DNA of 14,364 bases from an uncultured bacterium (GTDB taxonomy: Bacteria > Cyanobacteriota > Vampirovibrionia > Gastranaerophilales > Gastranaerophilaceae), in contig USEW01000026.1 in assembly GCA_900553845.1 (NCBI GenBank), positions 1-14,364 on the forward strand, read 5' to 3'. A program made the translations under genes and the position numbers. Positions 1-6,875 of this stretch are shown here, piece after piece. A model generated the notes under the pieces. It worked only from the letters and a program-made list of their open reading frames with translations, did no database searches and was not told the DNA's origin. Numbering within the stretch: position 1 is the stretch's first letter; each line of letters begins with the position of its first letter.

Positions 1-102
1 ATATTATGAGCATTTAAAAATTCTTTAACGCTGCTATCATAATTTTTTATTTAAAATTTTTTAAGTTATTTGCATTAAATTTGCAATATGGACTTCTTAT
101 TT

Positions 103-130
103 TTGAAAATAGTGATTATAATGATAGTAT
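103..130 (+). promoter_or_regulatory. Weak candidate promoter for the porin
   Basis: TTGAAA at 103-108 and TAGTAT at 125-130 with a 16-bp spacer. Transcription would start near 137, inside the apparent N-terminal extension of the longer frame. This is one reason to prefer the start at 151. The -10 box matches only four of six consensus bases in very AT-rich DNA, so the call is tentative. Confidence 0.3.
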
Positions 131-150
131 ACATATTTAATCGATTATTT

Positions 151-1419
151 ATGAAGAAAAACATTTTAAGCCTAATTTTAATAATGATAATAAGTTCATA
201 TACTCCTGCAAACGCTGTTGTTGTAATTGAGGAAACGGGTGAGTTTGAAAATCCTGTTATTATTGATTATAGCCTTGATGGTGAAGTTAATCAAAAAGAA
301 ACTAAAATTGATAAAATTATTGAGGGAACAATTGAATCAAGCTTAGTTAATGAAATAAAACACGAATTAAAACCTGTGTTTTTAGAAAAGCGTGTTGATT
401 CAATTTATAACATAAAACCATCAAAACGTGAGTATCAAGGTTCGGTTACAAAAATAGGAAGTGAGCCATTTCATTTGAAGGTACCTGCTTTTAATGTTGA
501 CGGTAAGTTTATAAAAAATGTTGACTTGGGTTTTGGCTATCAGGGGAATTTGGCTTATGACTGGAGAATTGATAAACAATTTTCGTTTTATGATGCGCCT
601 GATACCTGGGTTTCAACTGTTATAAACTTTCAGGATAATAAGACATCATTTACATTTTCAATGGACCCTGTGCCTGAATCAAGCGACGATAATTATTTTG
701 TTGATGCCATTTCAAATTTTTATTTGCGGCATAATATAAACAAAAACCAATCAATAACACTTGGCAGGACACGAAGCGGTGTTGGTTTTGAAGGTAAACT
801 GTCAAAATTAAACCAGCTTTTTATTGACAAGGCTCAAATTGGTGACTGGTATAGTGATGTTCGCTCAGTTGGTGTGGTTAACGATGGCAGTTACAAATAT
901 TTTGACTATCAAATAGGTGTGTTTAATTCAAACCGTCAATTTCTTCATAGTTACGATGGATTAGATTTTAATACCTGGCTTAGCTTCAAGCCATTTGCAG
1001 GGAAAGAAGAAAAATATGGCAATCTCGTTATGGGAACTGGGGTTAATGCCGGTAAAAATCAAACAAATTATGCAACGTATGGAACTTATATTGGGTATTC
1101 TTATAAAAAATTTCTTGCTAATTTTGAATGTGCTGTAGCTGACAAGTCAAACGGTGAAACTTTTTTAAACACAGATTCATATGGTTTATACACGACTTTA
1201 GGTTATAACCTTACTGACAAACTTCAATTTGTAACTCGTTATGATTTTTTTGACCCAAATAGCAAAATAAGCAATGATTCAATTGTTAAATATTCAGCCG
1301 GTTTAAACTATTATTTCCACAAGCAGCATTTAAAATTTAGTTTAAACTACGTCTTTGAAAACCACGAAAGTGAAGAAGATATAAGTAAAATACTATTTTT
1401 AACCCAGTTTGCTTTATAA
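151..1419 (+). CDS. Outer-membrane beta-barrel porin, OprO/OprP-like
   Basis: Probable outer-membrane channel for small anionic solutes. The frame is open from 88, but the start at 151 gives a 422-residue protein with a textbook signal peptide: MKKN, a hydrophobic core, then an ANA cleavage site at about residue 22. The mature chain first has a polar 100-residue stretch rich in E and K. It then has alternating polar/aromatic strands typical of a barrel, for example LGRTRSGVGFEG, YKYFDYQIGVFN, FVTRYDFFDPNS and YSAGLNYYFHK, and ends in a hydrophobic LTQFAL. The RYDFFDP and GLNYYF elements near the C-terminus recall the phosphate-selective porin O/P family. No Shine-Dalgarno precedes 151, and a weak promoter (TTGAAA 103-108, TAGTAT 125-130) would place transcription start within about 15 nt of it. 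The barrel call is firm; the substrate is unknown. Confidence 0.7.
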   Translation: MKKNILSLILIMIISSYTPANAVVVIEETGEFENPVIIDYSLDGEVNQKETKIDKIIEGTIESSLVNEIKHELKPVFLEKRVDSIYNIKPSKREYQGSVTKIGSEPFHLKVPAFNVDGKFIKNVDLGFGYQGNLAYDWRIDKQFSFYDAPDTWVSTVINFQDNKTSFTFSMDPVPESSDDNYFVDAISNFYLRHNINKNQSITLGRTRSGVGFEGKLSKLNQLFIDKAQIGDWYSDVRSVGVVNDGSYKYFDYQIGVFNSNRQFLHSYDGLDFNTWLSFKPFAGKEEKYGNLVMGTGVNAGKNQTNYATYGTYIGYSYKKFLANFECAVADKSNGETFLNTDSYGLYTTLGYNLTDKLQFVTRYDFFDPNSKISNDSIVKYSAGLNYYFHKQHLKFSLNYVFENHESEEDISKILFLTQFAL

Positions 1420-1883
1420 CTTTTCTAAAATTACTTTAGGATTTTATATAGCAGTTTACACTAAGTGGTATTAAAATGTAATGATGAACTCATTACTCTA
1501 CAAGAGAACCCCCTCCCTTGCATGACTCAACCTATGGCTTCACCTACAAGAGGAGCTGTCAGCATCTGGTCAAAGTGAAATGGAAACATTCAACGAAAAG
1601 ATGTTTAATGTCTATATTCAACAAAGTGGAGTGAATGCAACATTTGCGACCCATTCGCAGACGCGAACAATTATTACTTATTGAGACAATGTCAAAGCCA
1701 AGTCTGTTTGAGCGCACTTAGTACGCCAGTTACGCAGGCTTGGGTCGAAATTAATAAGAATGTAAGCGGCAAGTCGGGTTGCGGTTTTGGGCACTTTGTC
1801 CACACAAAGTGCCTCCTATAAGATAATTATGAATATGACAGCATCCAATAACGGCAAGATCCTGAACAAAACAAAATCTAAAC
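1420..1883. other. Gene-less, GC-richer stretch with hairpins; possible decayed repeat or structured RNA
   Basis: No convincing gene lies between the porin and the terminator of pckA. The core is compositionally different from its surroundings: 1501-1800 is about 44% G+C by hand count. Visible structure includes a direct repeat CTACAAGAG (1498-1506 and 1544-1552, 46 bp apart), a 5-bp hairpin TTCGC/GCGAA around 1655-1670, a GCAA/TTGC hairpin near 1769-1782, and a perfect 10-bp hairpin at 1790-1813. Short open frames exist (34 codons from 1580, and others on both strands), but none has a ribosome binding site with a family-like product. A weak CTAAA/TTTAG stem at 1425-1439 may help end the porin transcript. 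Candidates are a miniature or degenerate repeat element, or an unannotated RNA. Confidence 0.45.
1790..1813. repeat. Perfect 10-bp inverted repeat with 4-nt loop
   Basis: GGCACTTTGT (1790-1799) and ACAAAGTGCC (1804-1813) are exact reverse complements around the loop CCAC. No T-run follows on the + strand, so it is not a classical terminator in that direction. Read on the - strand, an AGGAGG lies just 5' of the stem. It is the strongest structural element in the unexplained gap and may be one end of a repeat or part of an RNA. Confidence 0.6.
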
Positions 1884-1913
1884 AAAAAGTCTTACTTGCA
1901 AGTAAGACTTTTT
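1884..1913. terminator. Bidirectional intrinsic terminator between porin region and pckA
   Basis: A 30-nt perfect palindrome: AAAAAGTCTTACTTG (1884-1898) followed directly by its reverse complement. On either strand it forms a stem whose 3' side ends in five T residues. It lies 25 bp beyond the pckA stop on the - strand and is the natural end of that transcript. It also blocks read-through from the + side. Confidence 0.8.
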
Positions 1914-1938
1914 AATTTTAATATTTACATATTTATTT

Positions 1939-3582
1939 TTATTTAGCTTCTTCAATTACACGGTTTAAAGCCTCCAAAGCATCGTTTGGCAATTTATCAA
2001 GTCCAGCTTTTTCAGTTTCACGTGAAGCTATAAAGTTAATTCTATCCTGCATACGTTTAATGAATTGTTCTTTGTATTCGTTATTGTTAAACGATGTATC
2101 AAATCCATCAATGTGCATAATTTGAATATCTGAAAAGTTTTCCCATTTTTCAAATTTAGCATTACCTTCAACAATAGCTTCAAGTATGCCTAAAGTGTGC
2201 TTAGGTTCAACTTTTTTACCCATAAATTCACCTGTGTTTAAGATATAGCAATCAACACCGTCTTCAATCAACTGCTTAAACCGGGTATAATCCATTTCCA
2301 AAGGATAAACACGGAATGGATTAGCATACGGTTCAACAACTAAAGCATTTGGGTCAACACCTTTTGCAAGACGTTCAGCTGTAGTTCTTTTTGTGGCAAG
2401 TGTAGCACCCATAGCTGAACCAAGTGATGCACCTGATAACTTTAATACAGGTGGAATTGTTGGATCTTTCATTAACCAGAATATAGCATCAATAGGCTCA
2501 TTAATACGGTCAACACGGTTTGGTGACCATAACTTTGACTTAACAGCCCGTCCGTTACCGTTTCTTATATCTTCTGTTATAGACAATAATTTGCCGTCTT
2601 TTGTTTGTATTACACCATTATTTTGTTGGGTTAAAATATATTTATTGTCTTCACATCCAATAGGATAATCCTGTGTTTTGTCAAAATAAGCAGGCTCTAG
2701 CGCTATTGTGTATTTATCACGCACATTAATTATAAATGCATCATCGTGAAGCACTGTTATATCGTATTTATTGTTGTGTTTTGCATGCGTTATTGTAGAT
2801 TTTCCTGAACCTGAAAGTCCAAATACAGCAGCCTGGAATGATTTTTGAGGAAGATTATAACGTTTCATACCGCCATGGCAAGATGCATAACCGTTTCTTG
2901 CTGCACAACCCCAAGCAAGAGTCAATGTTCCCTTTTTATGTTCACCAAAATATCTCATACCCAAAATAGCAGCACAATTATGCTGAGGGTCAAAGAAAGT
3001 TAAACCGTATGGAAAATCAGGATGTGACCAATCTGGATCTGAAAAAATAAAAATGTCACCTTCAGGTAATTCACGGGATTTTTGATACATTTTTGCATAT
3101 TCTTCATTTATATACTGGAAGTTTAACATCCAGGAATACATAATATTTTCAAAGCCTTCTGGTATAAGCAAATGAGCTTTTACCATAAAGTCTTCATCAA
3201 GTCCTACATAGGCTTGTGTGCGATACATAAGCTTATCACGAGTTTGATAAACAGCTTCACGAATAATAGGCAACAATGTTGGTAAATCACAATTTGGTTC
3301 GCCAACTATTTTCCTGGCTGCAGCGCAGCGGCCTACAACAGTACCATCGTTAAATAGCAATTGATTAGCATTTTGCGGCAATCCTATTTTTTCAGGCTCA
3401 AAAACAGGCATTCCTGTAAGTTCAACTGTTCCAGGGCTTTCTTTTGCAAGCTTATAAGCTTCTGAGACTGATTTTACCTCTTCAACGTTATTTGCGTAAA
3501 AAGGTGCTGTAATTGTTGCTTTTGCACTTGAATAAAGCTTCTTCAATTCTTCACTTGACTCGAAAAATTCTTTTGTTGCCAT
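1939..3582 (-). CDS. pckA: Phosphoenolpyruvate carboxykinase (ATP)
   Basis: Interconverts oxaloacetate plus ATP with PEP plus CO2 and ADP, in the cytoplasm, linking the TCA intermediates with gluconeogenesis or, in fermenters, running toward oxaloacetate. The 547-residue product has the nucleotide P-loop FGLSGSGKST at about 254-263, an acidic HDDAF metal/phosphate motif at 279-283, a CHGG histidine segment near 235-238 and the downstream KSKLWSPNRVDRINEP region at 348-363. The kinase-2 region reads VLHDDAF where the E. coli enzyme has IGDDEHGW, so this is a divergent ATP-type branch of the kind I associate with Clostridia. AGGAG at 3591-3595 on the complementary strand sits 8 nt before the ATG and fixes the start. 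A strong palindromic terminator follows the stop. Length and motifs appear intact. Confidence 0.88.
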   Translation of the reverse strand: MATKEFFESSEELKKLYSSAKATITAPFYANNVEEVKSVSEAYKLAKESPGTVELTGMPVFEPEKIGLPQNANQLLFNDGTVVGRCAAARKIVGEPNCDLPTLLPIIREAVYQTRDKLMYRTQAYVGLDEDFMVKAHLLIPEGFENIMYSWMLNFQYINEEYAKMYQKSRELPEGDIFIFSDPDWSHPDFPYGLTFFDPQHNCAAILGMRYFGEHKKGTLTLAWGCAARNGYASCHGGMKRYNLPQKSFQAAVFGLSGSGKSTITHAKHNNKYDITVLHDDAFIINVRDKYTIALEPAYFDKTQDYPIGCEDNKYILTQQNNGVIQTKDGKLLSITEDIRNGNGRAVKSKLWSPNRVDRINEPIDAIFWLMKDPTIPPVLKLSGASLGSAMGATLATKRTTAERLAKGVDPNALVVEPYANPFRVYPLEMDYTRFKQLIEDGVDCYILNTGEFMGKKVEPKHTLGILEAIVEGNAKFEKWENFSDIQIMHIDGFDTSFNNNEYKEQFIKRMQDRINFIASRETEKAGLDKLPNDALEALNRVIEEAK

Positions 3583-3677
3583 ACTTTTCTCTCCTAAATT
3601 AAATAATAAATAAGTGTTATATTAACAATATTTTTAAATATATTACACTATTTTTGAAAAAATTACCAGCTTTATTT

Positions 3678-5123
3678 TTAAGCGGTTTGAATTTGTTTAG
3701 AATTTTTTAAATAAAACTCCCTTGCTTGCTGGTTAAATTCCCTTTGTTGTTTTAATTTTTTACGGAAATCATCAAGTTTTTTAAATACAAAATTTAAAGC
3801 ATAACCGGATAATGTCCCAATAGCAAGTGATTTTATTGCATTATCCATTTTCGCAGCAGATATAAAGCTTACTCCTAGCCCAGCAAATAACGGAAGCCCA
3901 ACTGTCAAAGTTTTTGATGTCCTTTCTTCTTTATCTTTTGATTTACACAAATTATAACCAAAACCAGCAGCAGGAATAAGGAAAAATAATGTGTCACTTG
4001 TTGCAGAGCCAACTGATAATTCAATAAATTTTTCGTACAAAAGCTGGCTTTCTGTGTTTACTGTTTTTGACAAACTATTATTAGCATTAATTACGTTTTT
4101 AGCAAGTTTTTTATATTCTTTTGAATCTTTACCCATTACAGTTGCAAGTTCTTCAAGTTGGAGTTTTAAACCTTTATCAATAACACTATATTTATCCATA
4201 ACAATATCACTCAATTCTTTTTTCTTATTAAATATCTCTGGCAAATTAAAACTTATATATTTTTTATCTTTACCAAAAAACATGGAGTGTTTATCTATGT
4301 ATCCTCTAATACCATCACCTTTTTTATAATTAAAAATATAGTCACGAACGATTTTTTTAGCACATTCAAGTTTTTCTCTGGCGCCATTGAATCTTTTATT
4401 TCGATTGATTTGTGAAAAACCCTCTTGAAATGAAGAATTTATTGATTTTAAAGATTTCAAAAGTGTTTCTTTTTTTGAAGAGTCAATTTTTTTTGATTTA
4501 GCTAAATTTTCAATAGTTTTTTCAAGCTCTAAATAAGCTTGTGAAAACTTATTTCCAGATTTTGCATACATTGAATCAATGGTGTCAATTGATAATTTTT
4601 GATAAAAACTTTTTAGCCAGTTGGTTACTTTTGAAAGATGTAATTTGTCACTGGTTTGTTCGATAGCAATATCCCGAACAGCAATAGGATTGTTCATCCA
4701 CGGACTTATAGAATCATTCACTTTTGTAAGTATATTTGTAGTTTTTTCGGTAACTTTATTTTTAAACTTTGTCCAATAACTTAAGAATTTTTTGTTTGAA
4801 TAATCAAGATTAATTTTTTTAGATTCTTTATTTAAAATATCAACTTTAGCTTTAAAATTTCCTTTACCTAAAAAAAGCAAAAATCCTAACCCCAACAAAA
4901 CTGTGGAGCCAAGCCCGAGACCAAGACCTATTCCTATTTTTTTTCTTAAACTTAATTTGTTTTGTACATCGCCAATTTGTATTTCATCATTTTGTTGATG
5001 AAAATTATAAATATTATTATCAATTGTCAATTGATTATCGTTTTTATCTTTATTACGATTAAATATTGACGATTGTTCGTTAAATTGAGGATTATAATTT
5101 ATTTGTCCGTTGTAATTTAACAT
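3678..5123 (-). CDS. Unrecognised membrane protein with one N-terminal and about three C-terminal hydrophobic segments
   Basis: I do not recognise this 481-residue family. Residues 1-60 are polar and N/Q/D-rich. Residues 63-86 form a glycine-rich membrane helix (GIGLGLGLG then LLGLGFLLFLG). A long lysine-rich, predicted helical region (about 90-365) follows, with possible coiled-coil character. Near the C-terminus are three more hydrophobic segments, about 371-392, 405-424 and 429-446, and then a basic, glutamine-rich tail. There is no cleavable signal peptide, so it is probably anchored in the inner membrane. The ATG at 5123 lacks a clear Shine-Dalgarno (GTGTGAAAA precedes it). It lies between pckA (95 bp downstream) and the XRE regulator (86 bp upstream) in the same orientation. 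The high K/N content matches the AT-rich base composition, and no transfer signal is evident. Confidence 0.7.
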   Translation of the reverse strand: MLNYNGQINYNPQFNEQSSIFNRNKDKNDNQLTIDNNIYNFHQQNDEIQIGDVQNKLSLRKKIGIGLGLGLGSTVLLGLGFLLFLGKGNFKAKVDILNKESKKINLDYSNKKFLSYWTKFKNKVTEKTTNILTKVNDSISPWMNNPIAVRDIAIEQTSDKLHLSKVTNWLKSFYQKLSIDTIDSMYAKSGNKFSQAYLELEKTIENLAKSKKIDSSKKETLLKSLKSINSSFQEGFSQINRNKRFNGAREKLECAKKIVRDYIFNYKKGDGIRGYIDKHSMFFGKDKKYISFNLPEIFNKKKELSDIVMDKYSVIDKGLKLQLEELATVMGKDSKEYKKLAKNVINANNSLSKTVNTESQLLYEKFIELSVGSATSDTLFFLIPAAGFGYNLCKSKDKEERTSKTLTVGLPLFAGLGVSFISAAKMDNAIKSLAIGTLSGYALNFVFKKLDDFRKKLKQQREFNQQAREFYLKNSKQIQTA

Positions 5124-5161
5124 TTTTCACACATTTTATACTCAATTATATAAAAAATATG

Positions 5162-5179
5162 AAGCAATAAAAATTGCTT
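5162..5179 (-). terminator. Weak hairpin after the XRE gene
   Basis: AAGCAAT (5162-5168) and ATTGCTT (5173-5179) form a perfect 7-bp stem with a 4-nt loop. On the - strand it is followed by CATATTTTTTAT, a T-rich stretch. It lies 30 bp past the XRE stop and before the 481-residue gene, so it may separate the two transcripts. The AT-rich stem makes it weak. Confidence 0.45.
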
Positions 5180-5209
5180 AAATGTTAAGTTTTTTAAATA
5201 TTATAAAAT

Positions 5210-5428
5210 TTACAAAATTTTATAAATTTCGTTCAAATCAATTTTTAAAACACGACATATATTAATGATTATTGTTATTGATGGATTGACTTTTGCTCGC
5301 TCAATAGCACTTAAATATTTTTGAGAAATACCTGAAAGTTCAGCTAATTTATCTTGATTTAAATTATTTTTTATACGTTGCAATTTTATATTTATTGCAA
5401 TTTTTGACAAAATATTATCTTTATCCAT
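5210..5428 (-). CDS. Small XRE/Cro-CI-type HTH transcriptional regulator
   Basis: A 72-residue single-domain DNA-binding protein. Residues 12-67 fit the five-helix HTH_3 fold: INIKLQRIKNNLNQDKLAELS supplies helices 1-2, then GISQKYLSAIERAKVNPS carries the recognition helix and the conserved turn after it, and ITIIINICRVLKIDLNEIY packs the last helices. No sensor or ligand domain is attached, so it resembles phage-type or toxin-antitoxin-type Cro/C repressors and small housekeeping XRE proteins alike. No toxin gene is adjacent. The DNA immediately upstream (5453-5501) holds several inverted repeats based on TAGTA/TACTA, which are natural candidates for autoregulatory operators. An in-frame ATG start is used, but no good Shine-Dalgarno is visible (only an A/T run before it), so a short or leaderless mRNA is possible. 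Confidence 0.85.
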   Translation of the reverse strand: MDKDNILSKIAINIKLQRIKNNLNQDKLAELSGISQKYLSAIERAKVNPSITIIINICRVLKIDLNEIYKIL

Positions 5429-5446
5429 AAAAATATAATATAATAC

Positions 5447-5476
5447 TTGACATTACTATTCTATCCATGATAGTAT
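5447..5476 (+). promoter_or_regulatory. Candidate + strand promoter facing the XRE-RR intergenic terminator
   Basis: A consensus TTGACA at 5447-5452 followed after 18 bp by TAGTAT (5471-5476). The only thing downstream on this strand before an intrinsic terminator (5514-5552) is about 70 bp without a gene. It could drive a short RNA or be a chance match. The -35 is perfect, the -10 is four of six. Confidence 0.3.
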
Positions 5477-5501
5477 ATAAATTAAGTACAATACTACTTA
5501 A
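5455..5501. promoter_or_regulatory. Cluster of inverted repeats upstream of the XRE gene (candidate operators)
   Basis: Two dyads lie within 50 bp. One is ACTAT...ATAGT around 5455-5474, with an inner CTATC-CAT-GATAG. The other is the perfect TTAAGTA-CAATAC-TACTTAA at 5482-5501. On the - strand they cover the region where an XRE promoter would lie (TATACT and TAGAAT are possible -10 boxes). Autoregulation by the adjacent HTH protein is inference. Confidence 0.45.
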
Positions 5502-5513
5502 AAATTTGTAAAC

Positions 5514-5552
5514 AAAAGCCCGAATTTTAATATTTAACAAAATCGGGCTTTT
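5514..5552. terminator. Intrinsic terminator (bidirectional) after the response regulator
   Basis: AAAAGCCCGA (5514-5523) and TCGGGCTTTT (5543-5552) are exact reverse complements, giving a GC-centred stem with terminal T-runs on both strands. It lies 22 bp beyond the stop of the response-regulator gene on the - strand and is its evident terminator. Confidence 0.85.
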
Positions 5553-5574
5553 CATTTATATTAAGTTTATTATT

Positions 5575-6270
5575 TTAAACAATATTTTCGCGTATAGCTT
5601 TTACAGCAGCCTGAACTCTATCTTCAACACACAATTTTTGAAGTATTGAACAAACATGCGCTTTTGCAGTGTGAACGGAAACAATAAGTTCATTTGCTAT
5701 TTCAGTGTTGCTTTTACCATCGACAAGATGTTTAAGAACCTCTAATTCACGTTCTGTTAACTGTGCTTTGATGCTATCATAACTAGGTTTAGTTGATAAA
5801 TTTGTATTTTCAGGTTTGGGAAATGCTTTTAAAGCAGCATTACGAACTTTAGGTGATAAAAAACAAGCACCTTTATAAACATTTTTTATGGTATCAGCTA
5901 ATAAATCAGGCGTAATATCTTTTAAACAATATCCTGAAGCTCCGCAACCTAAAGCAGCTGTGATTTCTTCATCGCGCTCATGTGATGTGAGCATAATTAC
6001 TTCACATTGAGGCATAATTTCTTTAATTTTTGAAGTTGCCTCCAGTCCATTCATTCCGGGTAATCCTAAATCCATAAGAACGACGTCAGGTTTAAGCATT
6101 TTTATTTTTTCAATAGCTTCTTCTCCGCTTTGCGCTTCGCCAATTACAGATATTCCGTCAAATTCGTTTAAAACGGACCTTAAACCTACACGGGTAAGTT
6201 TGTAATCTTCAACTATAATTAACGAAATATCTTTTTGTTGCGTTTCAATGACCGTACATGTTTCTTTCAT
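5575..6270 (-). CDS. NarL/FixJ-family (LuxR-type HTH) two-component response regulator
   Basis: Phosphorylation-controlled transcription factor of 231 residues. The receiver domain (about 14-133) has the acidic pair E21-D22, the phospho-acceptor D67 in VVLMDLGLPGMNG, the switch T95 and the conserved K117. A linker of about 35 residues leads to a LuxR-type HTH at 171-225 (LTERELEVLKHLVDGKSNTEIA, recognition helix VHTAKAHVCSIL, then KLCVEDRVQAAV). All catalytic receiver residues are present. No histidine kinase is adjacent in this window, so its partner is elsewhere or it is an orphan. An AGGGAG at 6280-6285 (complementary strand), 9 nt before the ATG, supports the start. A strong terminator follows the stop. 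A perfect inverted repeat (6339-6357) upstream is a possible binding site. Confidence 0.92.
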   Translation of the reverse strand: MKETCTVIETQQKDISLIIVEDYKLTRVGLRSVLNEFDGISVIGEAQSGEEAIEKIKMLKPDVVLMDLGLPGMNGLEATSKIKEIMPQCEVIMLTSHERDEEITAALGCGASGYCLKDITPDLLADTIKNVYKGACFLSPKVRNAALKAFPKPENTNLSTKPSYDSIKAQLTERELEVLKHLVDGKSNTEIANELIVSVHTAKAHVCSILQKLCVEDRVQAAVKAIRENIV

Positions 6271-6338
6271 TTTTTTTAACTCCCTATCTGATAACTTTGT
6301 GCTAACTGTCCTATTTTATATTTTTAGATACAATAAAG

Positions 6339-6357
6339 ATATCCGACATGTGGATAT
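6339..6357. promoter_or_regulatory. Inverted repeat upstream of the response-regulator gene
   Basis: ATATCC-GACATGT-GGATAT, a perfect 6-bp dyad with a 7-bp centre, lies 69 bp upstream of the start codon of the response regulator and on the far side of its likely promoter region. NarL-type proteins bind short inverted repeats, so autoregulation is possible but unproven. The rest of the 6271-6584 gap holds only the rpmG promoter and AT-rich DNA. Confidence 0.3.
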
Positions 6358-6456
6358 TGAAAAAGTTCCGGTTGGGTAATAGATTAAAATGTAAAAATAT
6401 TTAATTATTTACTTTTATAGAAAGTAAAAAAATATAAATTTTTGTAAATTCTGTGT

Positions 6457-6484
6457 TTGCAAAAAATAATATTTATAGTATAGT
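6457..6484 (+). promoter_or_regulatory. Candidate promoter of the rpmG-tRNA-Trp-secE-nusG-rplKA cluster
   Basis: TTGCAA at 6457-6462 and TATAGT at 6479-6484 with a 16-bp spacer, placing the start near 6491 and a leader of about 95 nt before rpmG. It is the best sigma-70-like match in the gap upstream of the cluster. Overlapping alternatives (TATAAA at 6484-6489) exist in this AT-rich region. Confidence 0.5.
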
Positions 6485-6584
6485 ATAAATTATAAGTAAA
6501 GAAAGTTTTTCCAAAATAGAATATAGATAAAATATGTATTCTATATTTTGGGATGTTGAAAATAAGTCTAAAAGAAGGTATACT

Positions 6585-6752
6585 ATGGGAATTAAAGGTA
6601 AAAATGACAAGATGGTTGTATTAGCTTGTGAAGATTGTAAAGAGCGTAATTATACAACAACAAAAAATAAGAAAACCAATAAAGAACGTTTGGAATTAAA
6701 AAAATATTGTCCGCGTTGTAAGGCACATACAAGTCATAAAGAAACAAAGTAA
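6585..6752 (+). CDS. rpmG: 50S ribosomal protein L33
   Basis: Small ribosomal protein of the large subunit, 55 residues from the ATG at 6585. The frame is open from 6534, but AAGAAGG at 6572-6578 sits 6 nt before 6585, and the protein from there matches the normal L33 length. It keeps both CxxC pairs (C15-C18 and C42-C45), so this is the zinc-binding C+ form, with the usual VVLACEDCKERNYTTTKN start and LELKKYCPRCKAHTSHKE end. It opens the cluster and is followed after 23 bp by tRNA-Trp, the arrangement seen in many bacteria where rpmG precedes secE-nusG. Confidence 0.95.
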   Translation: MGIKGKNDKMVVLACEDCKERNYTTTKNKKTNKERLELKKYCPRCKAHTSHKETK

Positions 6753-6775
6753 GCATTTTATAGATGAAAATATAC

Positions 6776-6848
6776 GCGCCTTTAGTTCAGTTGGTAGAAC
6801 GTCGGTCTCCAAAACCGGATGTCAAGGGTTCAAGTCCTTTAGGGCGCG
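6776..6848 (+). tRNA. trnW: tRNA-Trp (anticodon CCA)
   Basis: A 73-nt cloverleaf folds completely: acceptor GCGCCTT (6776-6782) with AGGGCGC (6841-6847, one G-U), D stem GTTC/GAAC, anticodon stem TCGGT/ACCGG with loop CTCCAAA, and T stem AAGGG/CCTTT with loop TTCAAGT. The anticodon at 6809-6811 is CCA, giving tryptophan, and the discriminator base is G (6848). The 3' CCA end is not encoded, so it must be added by a nucleotidyltransferase. It lies between rpmG and secE and is probably processed from the same transcript. Confidence 0.96.
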
Positions 6849-6875
6849 TTTTTCAAAATAATTAAAGGATAAATA

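Noticed and set aside
88..150. N-terminal 21-residue extension of the porin
   Set aside because: It would put a second hydrophobic segment ahead of a complete signal peptide, it lacks a ribosome binding site, and a candidate promoter lies inside it.
1580..1684. 34-codon open frame in the GC-richer gap
   Set aside because: No ribosome binding site, no recognisable product, and the frame is interrupted just where hairpins begin.
1829..1915. 28-residue ORF ending in the pckA terminator palindrome
   Set aside because: No ribosome binding site and its last codons are the terminator stem itself.
2393..2668. Open frame opposite pckA
   Set aside because: Antisense shadow of a well-supported conserved gene, with no ribosome binding site.
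3991..4329. 112-codon open frame opposite the 481-residue membrane protein gene
   Set aside because: Shadow of the lysine-rich frame on the other strand; composition is typical of antisense of K/N-rich coding sequence.
5210..5428. Toxin-antitoxin pair or prophage remnant around the XRE gene
   Set aside because: No toxin-like ORF, integrase or other phage gene is adjacent; the neighbours are a membrane protein and a response regulator.
6534..6584. 17-residue N-terminal extension of L33
   Set aside because: The normal L33 start follows a good AAGAAGG site at 6585; the extension does not resemble L33.
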